Source: Toxoplasma gondii ME49
Taxonomy: Eukaryota; Apicomplexa; Conoidasida; Eucoccidiorida; Sarcocystidae
DNA: 64,000 bases
Assembly (NCBI RefSeq): GCF_000006565.2
Contig: NC_031474.1
Location: 2,701,662 to 2,765,661, forward strand
Direction of reading: 5' to 3'
This document shows positions 26,789 to 39,200 of the stretch, one piece after another. Within the stretch, counting starts at the first letter, position 1; every line of letters begins with the position of its first letter. Below the pieces are notes generated by a model. That model was not told where the DNA came from, did no database searches, and saw only the letters and a list, made by a program, of their open reading frames with translations. A program made the position numbers and the translations under genes.

Positions 26789-27051
26789 TTTTCTCTGTCG
26801 GCGTTGTTGACTGAGCGCACGAGGACAAAACGCCGAAACGAAGACAGGAGTGAATGATGTGGTTTGGCCTGTGCAGCGAGAGGCTTTGTATGGCACGACA
26901 AATCGAAACAACGAGGCAAGAGATACAATCGTTTCTTCGTCTCGACAGAAGCGGCCTCCAGCCTCCCAGGAAAACCTTGTGGGTCGGCAGCAGAGTTCAA
27001 ATCTCGACACGGAGAGCGAATCCGATTTACGAGACGAGGTGAAGCCGATCA

Positions 27052-27071
27052 CATGTGTAGATACACCCGAC
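27052..27071 (+). repeat. Palindrome-family copy (exact core)
   Basis: CATGTGTAGATACACCCGAC, between the two unrecognised minus-strand genes, about 260 bp upstream of the ATG at 26788. Confidence 0.7.
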
Positions 27072-27402
27072 GCGGAGGGGGGCCCTATGAAGGGTCGCTG
27101 GGCCAAGGGGAGAGGCACAAAGAGAAAGCCACTGAAAGGAGAAGAGCATTCATCTTTTGAGACGGCAGAAAGCATTAACTGTCTCGTCAGCAGGACAGCG
27201 CATGCTGGTTGATCAAGGATACAGAGAAAAAAGGAAAAAGAGGAACACAGGTTGTTGAGGCATCCGGCACCCTCCACACAAAAAACGAACGGACGCTCTA
27301 AAAAGCATCTGCGCAAACTGGCGAATCCAGTTCTTCCGCTTCGCATGGATTCAACCGCCTCCGAAAGGAAACTAGACGCAAGTGTGCAAAAAGACACTTT
27401 CC

Positions 27403-29513
27403 TTACGCTTGCGCTTTCTGTCGGCGTTCGTAATCGTCTTCATCGGTTCCCGACCAATCGCTGTCATCGGAGCCGTCGTCGTTCTTCATCAAGTCTGCAC
27501 CACAGAAGATCGGCCGCGAGATCAGTCTTGAAGCAGAGATAAATACTGGTAGACATCCACGCATATGCTGAGTGAAAAACCAAGGGCAGCGAGCTGCGGT
27601 CGTGTCGAAATCGTGAATAGTCGACACGACCCATCCTTGAAAGCACAGAACTACGCTTTACACGTGAGCGAAGCGAAAAAAGAGAAGCACTTCTAGTGAA
27701 TCAACTCAGAAATAGATTATTATAACAGGGAATCAGAGAGTAATCAATTCTGAGGCAGGAGTGTTAACAATCTTGTTCTCTGAACGCAGCCGACAAACAA
27801 TAAAACAACGAGTTTTGTGATTTCTCGCATACGTCTCCTGCGTCCTCGGTCGCCCTCAAAGCGCCCGCACGAAAGGCCGGATCGTCCACTGACGAGGAAA
27901 ACAATGCGCGCAAGAACGAAACCTTGAACGAGGAAGAAGAGTGAGGAGACGCGGGGATCAATTCAGAACCAGCTCCTAGAGAAAACAATAAGATAATTTT
28001 AGAAACGGCTTGATGCATCTCTCGATTCACAGCAGCTCGTCTCACCTGCCATTCCACTGCCCATGTCGCGGAAGCCGAAATGGTGAACCTGTGACAAAGA
28101 AACGAACAAAAATACAGGACACATTGAGAACAACTTTTGGGACGCGGCCCAGACAGCCTGATACATTTCAAGCTAATGATGAGAATATGATTGCCTAATT
28201 GTGGCCTTCAGTAGCAAGGACACCGAGAACGCCTTGTTGCTCGACCTCAGGGCACTGATGCTCACCTGTATGCCGAAGAGCATTTTAAAAAACTCTGAAA
28301 AAAGGTCACACTCCTTCGCGTTCTCGAAATCAAACGACAAGGACGACATCTCGTTTCTCTCTGTCTTGACATACACCTCCACTCTCTGCATCGGAAACGC
28401 GCAGGGGGGCACTAAGCAACATGCATCGTAAATGGTAGATTAGCTATGCTCTTACACCGTATCACCGGAATGATTTTACGCGTATACTAAACAAACAGTA
28501 ATGATATGTTCGGCTTCCAGGCAAGCACGAAGACCAGCAAGATATTATACTCAAACCTTTTAGTTAGGCCCCTCGCCTCAAAGACTCCCTTTGAGTGCAC
28601 ATCTTATGTCATGTGGAGGATTTCTGTGTGGGCAAACTGCCACTCACGCGAGCAGAGACAAAGAAATGCAGCCACGCCTCGGCTAGTTCTTCCCATGCAT
28701 GTAAGCTTTTCTGCCTGTTCTATCCACTAGAGACATGGACAAAGTGCTGTCTATCGTGTACGGTCTGAAGACGCGACTTTGTAATCCGCATGTCCGTGGA
28801 ATTGTTAAATAATGCTCACACATGCTGAAACATGCACATGTATGAGCCCTGTCGAGGATACATCGTCACGCCTGGGAAGGTAGACTCGTCTCTCAATCGC
28901 CAGAGCTGTGCATGTGAGGGGAGCTACCTCGACGCATGCAAGTCCACATACTGAACGTCTTAATCCAATGCGTAGTTGTCCATGCAGACGTGTCTAGTTA
29001 GGCATGTTCGACGCCACATTTGTAGAGTCTCATTATAACGCATAGATCCCGAGACGGCTATTCTGAGGTGTCCGTCGCATGCGCTCCTCCATGAGACCCG
29101 CAAACGGTTTTCTCGTCACGAGTTTAATCTTCTTGTCGTGTATATGGGCCAGAAGAGGGAGGTTTGTAGAGGTCAGCGTTTGACAACGGTTCCATCTTCC
29201 ACCTCCGTAAAACTCCAAGTGGAACAGAGTTTTTTCACTTACGAAACGCGCAACAACGCGGTCGTCTGACTTTGCAGGGATCAAGACCTACCACATTCTG
29301 GCGCTGAATATACTTGATTCGAGTTGTTCGGATCTCCTTGATAGGTTCCCCTGATTTGTCGCAGAGAAGCAAGCGGCAGTGGGGTTGGTTTTGGAGCTTC
29401 AAAACGAATTCCCTTCCCTTGCCGTCAATGAAAAATCGAATCAAGAAATTTCGGTTGCAGAGTTTTGCGCTGCTGGGCGTAAATCGCTTGACGCAACCGG
29501 CGCCGCCTCTACC
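27403..29513 (-). CDS. Unrecognised protein with PH-like domain (5' end not found)
   Basis: Supported exons: 29513-29292 (74 codons), 28385-28266 (40 codons), 28088-28046, 27975-27833 and a last exon from about 27494 to the stop at 27403. The first four join in phase. The sequence runs from GRGGAGCVKRFTPSSAK through FLIRFFIDGKGREFVLKLQ and CRLLLCDKSGEPIKEIRTTR to RVEVYVKTERNEMSSLSFDF and CDLFSEFFKMLFG: alternating strands, then a C-terminal amphipathic helix, as in PH-like folds. The tail is acidic (NDDGSDDSDWSGTDEDDYER). The first exon begins at an acceptor (TCCTTCAG), so the start codon lies further upstream. The phase does not match between the fourth and last exons, so a boundary is wrong or an exon is missing. 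A GTAAGG overlapping the stop could also be a donor that extends the gene. The function is unknown. Confidence 0.5.
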
Positions 29514-30218
29514 CTGAAGGACTAGGAAGAGAACAGCAAGCAGACGGAGTGGCGGGCGAGTTCAAATGTATGCAGTGTGAAGCGTAGACTCAACTCGATC
29601 TTGTTCGGTGTTATGTTGTTCACGCAAGAAAGTTCGTTATCGACATTTCCTTCATATGTTAAGGGTGCTCTTTAGAAAAGTGTATTACGGCGGAACGTGA
29701 AGTCCCACTTTAAGTAGATCCGGAAACGAACGCCTGGTGAACAGCGCCAGACGGATACAGAAATGCCGACACGCGCAGCTGTGCCTGCCTACGCATGCGA
29801 GGCATGCCTCCTGAAATATGTTTTATAAGTGCAAGCGTAAAATATGCTTAACCACCTCGAAGTGTTAACCAGGAAAAGCACAGTTTATATAAACAGGAAA
29901 CCTGCGAGTACAATGTAGCAGTCAGCCACGCTGCAGTGGATTACTAATTGGCAGGAAACATGCCTGTGGGGGTCTTTTTTGATCCTTTATAATGGGAGCG
30001 AAGTTCCCTAAGTGTCTAATTCAATACTCTACCTTCGTTCCTGAAACTGATCCACAGTTCCCTGAGTACGATACATGAACTCGAGCGCGTATTGACACCA
30101 ATAAAAACAACAGAACCGAAACTATCTAACTCTGTAAGGACACCGTAGGCCGTGGAAAGTATGCGGTAGTGGATTAGGCCTATTCGCCAAGTGAAAACAA
30201 GAAACGACTACGGACGAA

Positions 30219-30440
30219 ATGGGGAATTCACAGGCTGTAATACGGTTGTCGAATGGTTTGTTAGGAGCTGGAGCAACTATCGCACCCACATATCTCAAAC
30301 GACTCGTCCACAGGTTCGTAGCACTACCGCACACCGTACCTGGATGGAGCTGTCTAGCATACTATGTTGCTGGGATTGCTTCAAGAGGCAATACAAATGG
30401 AAATGTGCAACAATACAGTAAGCCGCGGGTAGTGCGATAA
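30219..30440 (+). other. Small ORF of 73 codons, doubtful
   Basis: It begins MGNSQAVIRLSNGLL, which would suit N-myristoylation if translated, and has no low complexity. No neighbouring exon, start context or family supports it, and overlapping frames are also open. It is recorded only because the surrounding DNA is otherwise empty. Confidence 0.12.
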
Positions 30441-32599
30441 CCGTCCATGCGATACACCGGTGCTGTAAGGAACCGGAAAACCGCTGCTTGTGCGGGAAAC
30501 CGTACAGGGACTAATTATGTCCATGTATCTGAACTGATACTCGTTATAATTACACTGCACATCGCCTGTCGTTCTCATTAGAGTTGATGTGCGACTTGTA
30601 ACTCAGAGAAGGTGAGGATCTGATGTTCGTCTGTTTCCTTCGCGGAAACACGCGCTTATCTGACTCGTTCGAATCTCACCTTCATCAGGGTCCGGTCGTG
30701 TCTCTGGATCGAAGAAGAGGACTTTTTCCAAAGCCCATTGCTTGTTTTCTTCGGTTGAAACCGTGCCTCCCATTTTCGTTTACAGAGGAAACAACAAAAC
30801 GCGGAGAAAATGAAAGAGACCGAGCCTTTGAAAACAGCTCCCTGGAGAGGTCAGGGCGCAATCCAGAGAGCACAAAACGAGGAAAAAAATACGAACAGGT
30901 TTTGACACACCAAAGGGAACCGCAACTTCAGTTGTCTACGCCGTATCTAGATTGCCGCAAAGAGTCAATGAAAAAGGAAAAACGACAGGTGTCATTGGAA
31001 AGGGGCAAAGCCCCATCGTACCGGGGTGGCGCGTCCCGGAGCCCGCGAGTCGGAGGTCGTGTAAATCGGACAGGCTAGAAAAGAAGAGAAGTCACATGAA
31101 ATCCCTGCTCCATCCGAACTAAAAAAAACTAAATCCGTTATCTGTTTTTCCATGGAGCACGAAATGAACCTGCGAATACCAATCGGCAAACTAGCGGTCC
31201 AGGGCCACGGGCCCCCGCGTGGATTTCGGATCAGATCTGGTAAAAAGACGAAACAGAAGACTAAGAGATAACGCAAACCCGTTAGAGGACAGGTGACACA
31301 ATGCCAAGTTTGGAACGACGGTTTGAGTCGGTGGACTCGCAGAGCATCAAACGCAAGACAGATAACATCTCCAGGGATTTCAAGAGAGAAAGGGTGGGTT
31401 TTTCGACAAAAATGAGTTACCAGTGGAAGGAAAAGAAGGAGAAAGGCGATTTCTTCTCATTTTAAGCGAGTGGGTTTAAAGGAAAACATGTCAGCGGCTA
31501 GAGTCGGTTGCAATTGCAAGAGACTGTGGATGGCGACAGCGAGTGTATATCTGGCACAAGGTGGCAAGTGAGCGAGCCGCTTGCCACATTACAAACGGAG
31601 GTGGTTATCTGAGGATTTTTGAGGCCGAAAAGGAGATGCCATAAAGGAGGTACTTCTTATAATTGAATTTGCGGACAATCGATGAGCCAGCCTCCGTCGT
31701 CTTCGTAAAGATCGTCGTTTCCACGGTGAGTCCGCAAGGCACCCCAGGAATCTCTGCATGTGCCGGCGAGTGACCAAACTGAGAGTTTTGCGGAAGGGGC
31801 TCTTTCACCGGGGGGAAATAAGTCACGGAGAACCGCGTCGAAGTTTATCAGATGACAAATTGTATATTTCAAGCAAAGTTGTCACGCATATGGGAGAAAA
31901 GAACGAACCTGGCACACATAGTGCTCGTCTCTGGCATAAACTAGGAATTTCAAGCCGGTGGTGGACCGCCGGTCGCCTTAAATTGCTTTCGTCGTCCTCT
32001 TGCTTCTTTACAGCGTTTATCAAGCATTTCATTAGCTTTTTTGGCGAGTGGCTAGCTACGTTGCGCGTGTTTCCTCTCCTGCAGTACACGTGCCACGCCA
32101 CACCGCTTGGATCCTCTCAGTGGAAATACCCGCTTATGCAGATGAGCTTTCAGTAATACGGTGAAGCATACCCGAGAGCTACATTGGTACAGCTGCACAC
32201 TCAGCTGGTAGTGAGATAAATTGTACAGGTGTTGCGTACAGTTAACTTCAACTCTTGTTTAACAAACAGCAAAAACCGAAGGTTACTCATCCCGAAAGGC
32301 GCCGCCCACAGTGAAACACCGAGGAGCCTACCGTTGCGTTTTTGTGAACAAGGCAGCCCAAGAGTCTCTGAAACCAAGACGGCAATGTCTCTCTCCATTT
32401 TAGCGTATTTTGAAATTGTGTTGTTGCTCGTTTGTTATCTCGGCATGTTTCGAACGTCAGAATTGGGTTCTGGCCCAACTTGTCCTGCCGGGTTTGTAGC
32501 GGAGCAGGCAAGGGTCCATTATTTGATTTACCCGAATTGCTGCTCACCTGGTTTCAATTTGGACGATGTGAGATGTATGTTCCACACTTATATGTCGCC

Positions 32600-32795
32600 T
32601 CTGTGAAGTTAAGGTTATTCGGTCGTTATCTCTAAGAAGATCCAGTTTCCTTTGATCGTCGCCTCTGGGAAGTTCCAGCTTCCTTTAGTCGATGTGTCTG
32701 TGGATGTTGCAGTTTTCTTTTGTCTTTATCTCGGGGAAGTTCCAGTTTTCTTTGTGGTTACCACTGTGAATGCGAAACGTAGTTTGCTTTTGTCA
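32600..32795 (+). repeat. Degenerate 33-bp tandem repeat (about 6 units)
   Basis: Units of the form TCTGGGAAGTTCCAGTTTCC followed by TTTRGTCG start at 32631, 32664, 32697, 32730 and 32763, with a diverged 31-bp unit at 32600. The period of 33 keeps a frame open from 32652, giving degenerate 11-residue repeats (GKFQLPLVDVS, GEVPVFFVVTT). There is no evidence that it is translated. Confidence 0.75.
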
Positions 32796-35700
32796 TTTCT
32801 TCAGGAGGACTCACAGGATTGCCGCAATTGTGCGCTTACGTGTCATTACCGCGCTGGTGAAGCATTTAGAGTCTCAATACACCACTTGTTGACGTTTTGG
32901 TGCAGACGCTATCCGTTCTGTGAAGACTCGGGGAACAACCGACTCGCATGCGATGACACACCATCCCGACGACCGAATAGCAACTGACGGAAGCCAGCCG
33001 TAACCCGTATCGACTGTGCTTCTCTGGGAATTCCTAAACATGCATGTAACAAAGCTAAGATGAGATCTCACATGTGCACGGAATTCCTACAGAGATCCCT
33101 GATGCTATAAATTCCCGAACACTCGACCCGAGGCGCTGCCAATGCGAGTATCGCAGCGGAGTCGTTGGCGATGGACATACGAAGAAAAACGGGGTTGCTT
33201 ATCATGCCCCGAGGATCTTTCCCATATCCCGCGAGCTTTATAGCATGATAACTTTCAAATTCGTTTGTGAACGGTAACGTTTTGCGGTTGCCCAGCTACG
33301 AGACACAGAGAGTTCAGAGTTCCTTCGCTGCGGGGAATCTACTTTTTATCGTACCTTGGAGCGCGTATGGGACTGTCGAGTCGCTTTTCATACAACAATT
33401 TTGACAGAGAATGGAATACTCGCTGTTGTTTCTGGAAAGCTCGTGTTCACTAAAACGTCTGAAACTCCATTTATTTCCACCATCGTCTGCCATATTGTCT
33501 ATCGACTGAACCAAGTGTGGCTTTGCTTGTTTCCCGAGAGTATTCGTTCCTTCAGCACCTCGATAATAAGCGACAGAACACGTTCCTTTGGTGCTACGGG
33601 AAGTTTGCGAACTGAGACAAAAGACTCGAGTCCGAAGTAAAGGGTTTCAGCACAGTTCTAGTCTTTCCTACATCATGTTGTCACGGCCAGTCTGAAACCA
33701 AAAGAGGGCCGAAAACCCAAAGCGCTCTTAAGCAAAACGGGAGGGGCACGACACTGAAACACAACTCCTTACCGCGTTAACCTGCTGTGTAAAACATCCT
33801 TACGAAGGAGACACGCCAACGAGCTCGTTTTTCTCGAGGGAGAGATGGGCGATGCTTTTGAGACAGTCCCCAGAACCATACTTCAAGGGATTCATCGAAA
33901 CGACCTTTGCACGACGAGGCGAGTCGAAACTCTCACTTGGAAACCAGGCACACAAAGTGTACCAGTTTTTCTGTGAAAGGAACTCCCACCCTGACATTAT
34001 AGGCGCTGACACGACAAAGATGTCGAAAAAGCAGAGCACGCAGTAGCGTTTGTGGCTGGCGGATTACTATGGAAGGTACCTTGATGTGAATCTCAGCAGT
34101 TCAAACCAAATGGCAAGACTCATCACAGAACGTCAGAGAGAATTACTGCCTTCGCCAGTGAGACACCTCTAACTCTTGCGTCACCCTCTCCGCACCCAGT
34201 TCCATCAGCAGGTCTCGCCACGTTCACTGCACTGCGAAACTCCTCATCATGCTTGCCTCAACTGTGGTATCAAGACGGCGGTATACGGAGAATGTGGCAG
34301 CAATATCTATGTATAATGTGACTGGTAGCTATGATCCTTGTGTTCTCAATCCTGGTTGTGTCCGGAGTGTATAGTGCTTTTTGAATCCATCTATGTTGTT
34401 GGTTCGGATGCCGTTTCCTCTCCCATTCTCTCCTTCAGAAAGATTCGAACGTTCCAAAAGCCTGTGGCGGCCACGTGATAGCGCAAGACACCCACTGGAG
34501 CACGTCTGGGACAAACCTATTTGAAAAATGTATTTTCGCGAGTCCTGAGCAGGAAGTTGTTGCCTTGACTTCGTGGATGTGTTTGCTTAGAGTTGCCTCC
34601 CCTCGCTGTAGTGTTTTTTCCTCACTAGCCGCATCTGGAGTGCAGTTCTGAGGTGCCCAGGATTGCCGGGTACCAACACAAAGCAAACACTCGCGCATTT
34701 CCAGTTTGTTTGTGCTTCTGTGTGTGCCCTGTATCGTAGGAATGTGCAGCGTTAAACCGCTTGAGAGAAACGGTATCTTCCAAGCCAAAACGCCATCTCT
34801 TGTCGGAAAATTAAGAGAAAACTCAACTCTAAACCCGACTCGGCCACTGAGCCCCAGTCTCCGCTCGTGTGCACTACCCGAGTCTGCGTCAGTTCTTTTC
34901 TGGCGGTGTGTCGTTTTTGGGGGGGCGCTCTCCACGGCTTATTGTCGAGGACGTTTGTCTCGTGTGTCGTTGAAGATGCTCAAAAAGCAGAAACCGCAGG
35001 TGACCACTTAGAGGCTACGGTTCAGCCACGAAGCAAGCCGCTGGGAGAGAGAAAACTCGCGTTTTCTGTCCGAGTGGCGTCCTGCATGGACCTAAGCTCG
35101 TCTTGGGGAAACGAAGATCTCTTGCTGTCCCGTCCACTCGTGTCCGTCCGCTTTTTCGCGCCCGCCACTATTTCGGGAGAACTGCGAGAGCCTCTTTTCT
35201 TCTCAGGAAATGCAACACAAACGACACAGCGAGTGTTTCCTGTACCCGTCCAAAGCAGACACTGGGTTCCAAAGCCCGATCCAAGGTGGGGTCTGAGAGG
35301 TCTCTCCCGCGTTTGCGCAAAAATATCTGCCAAGCCTGGTTCCAAAAAGCAACGTTGTTCACAAGTGTTCGCATCTGCCTCGTCACCTGCCTTCCAGTCT
35401 CTCGAAAAAAACTTTGTCTTCTGTGCGGTATACAAACTGCCGTCTGTTTTTCTCGTCGCCTGCGTAACTCCCGTGCCGGGTTCTGAACATGTTCGAGGAC
35501 ACACAACGACGCTTTGCGAGCGGTAGACTCCTTGTTGCTCGTCCTGTTTTTTCCGCCATCATTGTAAATGTACGCTCCGTTTTTTTATCGTGCGCGTATG
35601 GCGCGCTCGATCGCGACAAGAGTTGAATGCTGCACGCTCTTCCGCTTGGTTTAACGTCCGCCTCTACCGAGGGACTCCCCAAATACGGCGCCACCAACTC

Positions 35701-36274
35701 TTGCCAGGTCTTCTGTCCTGTCTTTGTCTCTTGTTCGTTTTTTCCCCTCAAGTCGTCCTGTCACAACCACATGATATCACAGAGGGACTCTGCTCAATGG
35801 ACGCCTGAGTGCTGCCGAGCGTTGCTGACCTCGACGGCGTTCCGGTTGTGCGCGGTCGTTGTCCAGACTGTGTCGGCGTCGATTTTCAGCCTTTTAAACG
35901 GGAAAACTGGAGGGGTTTCTGTCGCGAGAGATTTTGGGACTTTCTCCATAAAAGACGGAAGTGCATCTGCGCTGAGGCAGAAGACTCTGCGGGGCACTCG
36001 CTCTGGCATTCTCCGGCTGTAGAGACAGCCCGCCAGACGCAGGGAGCAGCACTCAGTCCCGTCTGTCCTCGGGTGTTCCACTCCTCTGCTCGCGTGAGGA
36101 AGAACATATGTCTAAAGAACTCCTCTCAGGACGAATACATCCCTTCGTAAGCTTCTGGGTGTGTGTGCTTGTTCATACTGGGGAGGACTGCTTCCTCCCC
36201 GTCTTTGCCGCCCCTGTCGGACACCCATATTACACCCTTTTCTTGCTCGAGTATGCGTCGGTTCGCCAGTCACG

Positions 36275-39200
36275 ATGCCAGCTGCGTCGGATCCCTCTTG
36301 TTCTGTCATTTTCGAAGCGCAGGCCTCTCACTCGCCGCAATCTTCCCCGTCGAACGCCACCACAACCGAGACAGCTGGAAACGGGTCTTCGTCGCCCACC
36401 TCTCTTCCCGTCGCAATCTCTTCACCCGTCATCGGCGCGCCTTTTTGCGCAGGTGGGGCGTCTGTAGAGGAAACAGCCGGGCACTGTGCGAGCATCCGCT
36501 GTCCTCGTGGGTTGGCCGGCTCAGATGCTCGGGAGGACGAGGGGAGTTCGCCAGAGTTTTCTGCTAGGATGGAAGAAGCAAAGACAGAGAAGGTGCAAAC
36601 GCCCTCAACGAGGGGCGGGAGGAGACAGACATCGGCGCCTGACTCTTCGGACGCGAGGGAGCGTTCGAGTACCGTCTTAGCTGACGTGGCGGCGCCCGTC
36701 AACGGAGCTGTGACTCCTGAGACACTCGAGTGTATGTCCACTTCAGAACCCAGTAAAGATGCTTTTCCGAAGGATACCGCGACCTATGAGGCGTCAGCGT
36801 CTCCTTCCCTGCGAGCCTGCTCTGGCGGCGGCCCGTCCCGGAGGAAGGATTTGCAGTCTCCACAGGGGACGAGTCCTCGTGGAACGTTTGGGAAGGGAGG
36901 ACCGGCGTCGGATTCTTCTTCGAAGAGTGAAGCGCCAGAGAGCGAATCGTCTTCTCTCTCGTCTCCTGCGAGTGTATCGGGGGCCGCGCGTCTCGCCGCG
37001 TCCTCTCCCGATCTCCCCGTGTCGAGGGCGCCCGCTTCAGCCGCCTCTTTGTCGCCTCGCCTGATACCGGACTCGACTTCTTCTTCCTCTGCTCACGTCG
37101 CCACGGCTTCTCCTTCTTCGCCACGGCTGGAAGCCAGTCCGAGCGCGTCCGCGAGTATCCCCTCCACGTTTCCTTCGCTTTCTGGGTTTCCTTCCTCGAC
37201 GCCGCACTCGGCTTCGTCTCCTCGGGCTCTGTCCCCGCACAAGAGTTCGCACGCGCTCTGTGGGGGCGGGTCTTCGTCGCCTTTGTCTGCTGCACAGCAT
37301 GCCTGTGCGCCTTCCTCTCGGTCTTCACCTGCTTCGAATCCGCTGTCTTCGCCTTCGAGCCCTTCGGGGCCGGGGTCGATCTCCGCGTCTTCTCCCGTGC
37401 ATACGCCCGCTGCGCGTTCCTCGCCAGGCCACCCGTTTCAGTTGTCTCCACGGCGGCTGTCCCCCAAGGCCCTGTCTCCCCGCTCTGTCTCCTCCTGTCT
37501 CGCTTCGACTTCTCACGCGTGTTCGATCCTCTCACCGCAGACGTCGCCTTCGGGCGCGGGACATCCGACCGGCGACCCCGAATTTCGCGAGGACTTTCCT
37601 CAGTCGCTGGACGCGATCTCGCGCCTGGGATTCTCCACCGCCTCTGCTTCTCCCGGCCTGCTCTCCTCAGCTCCAGCGACGTATCCGCCCTGCTGTGGGA
37701 CAGCTCAGACGAGCGCTCACCTCTCCCATTCTCCTTCGCATGCACATTCGACGCCGGGGAGCTGCGCAAGTGCTCACGGCTTCGCCTCGCCCTCCTCGCC
37801 GCGGCACCACTTCTCGCAACTGCCTGGCGGGGCCCCGCCTCCTGGACCTGGCGCTTCGGGTGTACAGACAGTCGGGGGCGCGGGGTTCTCGGCGGCGAGT
37901 TGCTGCACGTGCTGCGGATGCAGTGGGGAGTGCTACATTCCGAACGCGTCTGCACTGGAGGCGTCGCCGGAGAGCCCCTGGTGTACTTGTTCCTGCCATG
38001 TCCAAGGCAACGCGATTCGAATCGATCTCTCTATGTTCACCTCGACTCACCTTTCAGAGAAAGCACCTGGCGCCACGAGTCCAGGCCGATACAGCTTGTG
38101 TGGCGAGACGAGTGCGACGCATGCGCTCCTTTCGGGGAAGGGGTCTCCGTCCCGGCGTTTCAGGCTCTCGCCTTCTCGCTCTTCTCTCTCCCCGTCGTCT
38201 TCTGCGGCAGTGGTGCCTTCTTGCTTGTCGCCTCCGCAGGCTTCTTCTCCTTCAGGGTCTCTTTCTTCCTCTCCCAGAGTCGAGTGCCGGTCGCCGGGCG
38301 CTGCACCCGAAGGTCGAGCGGAGGGCGAGAGAGTCGGGAGGGAAGAGGCTTCCTTGCTGCTGTCTCCGCGCCGAGAACAAGCCGGTGTGTCTCCTTCGCA
38401 GGGCGCCAGTGTCTCCGCGGTTGACGCCTTCGAGCGCGCCGAAGGCCCGTCGCCGCTCGAGGGCGGAAGCCGCGGCGTCCTCGTTCTGCCTGAAGCGGCA
38501 ATTAGCTTCAAAGCGGCGGAAGGCGGGAGGCCCCTGGCAGGTGTATGTACACTGGACAAGTCTGCTCGGAAGGGTCGACACCACGGCCGTCCACATTTCT
38601 CTGGAGGCGAGTCGACTCTGGACGCGGGAGGATCGCCGTCTTCCTCGCTCTCTTCGACGTTCCTACCAGACGAGGACCTCTATGGAGATTCAACAGGCGG
38701 TGTGAAGAGTCAGAATGTTCCTGACACGTACGTGACTGACGGAGGTTTTCTGCCTTTCCACGTCTCTCGCGTCTTGCGTCGTTGCTGTGTCTTCTTCCAT
38801 CCGTGCTGTCATCTGAGAGACAGTTGATGACAAGGAAAAAGAGGGACCTGCGGAGGACCAGCATACAGCATACACTTAGACTGAATGCATATCCGTATGT
38901 GCACAGACACGTAAAAATATACAAATGCAAGACGAGAGGAGAAAGCGACAGAGAGCAGGATTATAGCGCTCAGGATACTGAATATGACTCCAGTTATTTT
39001 GAGGAATACAGGCATCCAAGTGTCTTTCTGATTGCTGTACACGACCATCCACTGAACTCTGTTCGACAGGTAAAAATGCTGAAGTTCAACCCTTTCTACC
39101 AGTATTCGTGTTTCTTAGAAGCTGTAGGTAACAATGCTTAACTAGAATAAGCATAGACGTAGTCCGGTAGTTAGGTGTAATTTAGGTTTATGATGGCGCA

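Larger units (their letters stand above)
29514..36274. other. ORF-poor region between divergent genes
   Basis: This 6.8-kb stretch lies between the first recognised exon of the minus-strand gene (29513) and the ATG of the plus-strand gene (36275). It should contain the missing 5' exon(s) of the former and the leader of the latter. From about 28.4 to 34.5 kb the texture differs from the rest of the window: lower GC, few purine or pyrimidine runs, few TGCATGCA motifs, few (TA)n tracts and no ORF above about 170 codons. From about 34.9 kb pyrimidine-rich leader-like sequence returns. I see no rRNA, tRNA or transposon that I can defend. Confidence 0.5.

Noticed and set aside
29033..29284. Minus-strand ORF (with WNRCQTLTSTNLPLL) as an extra exon of the PH-like gene
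   Set aside because: It lacks a convincing acceptor and donor, and skipping it joins the flanking exons in phase into a continuous PH-like pattern.
29700..30600. Possible nuclear copy of mitochondrial DNA (REP-like element)
   Set aside because: Such copies are common in Toxoplasma and this region has the right texture, but I could not match any stretch to cob, coxI, coxIII or rRNA fragments.
34430..34460. GTTCGAATC, resembling a tRNA T-loop, on the minus strand
   Set aside because: No matching acceptor stem, D-arm or anticodon arm could be folded around it.
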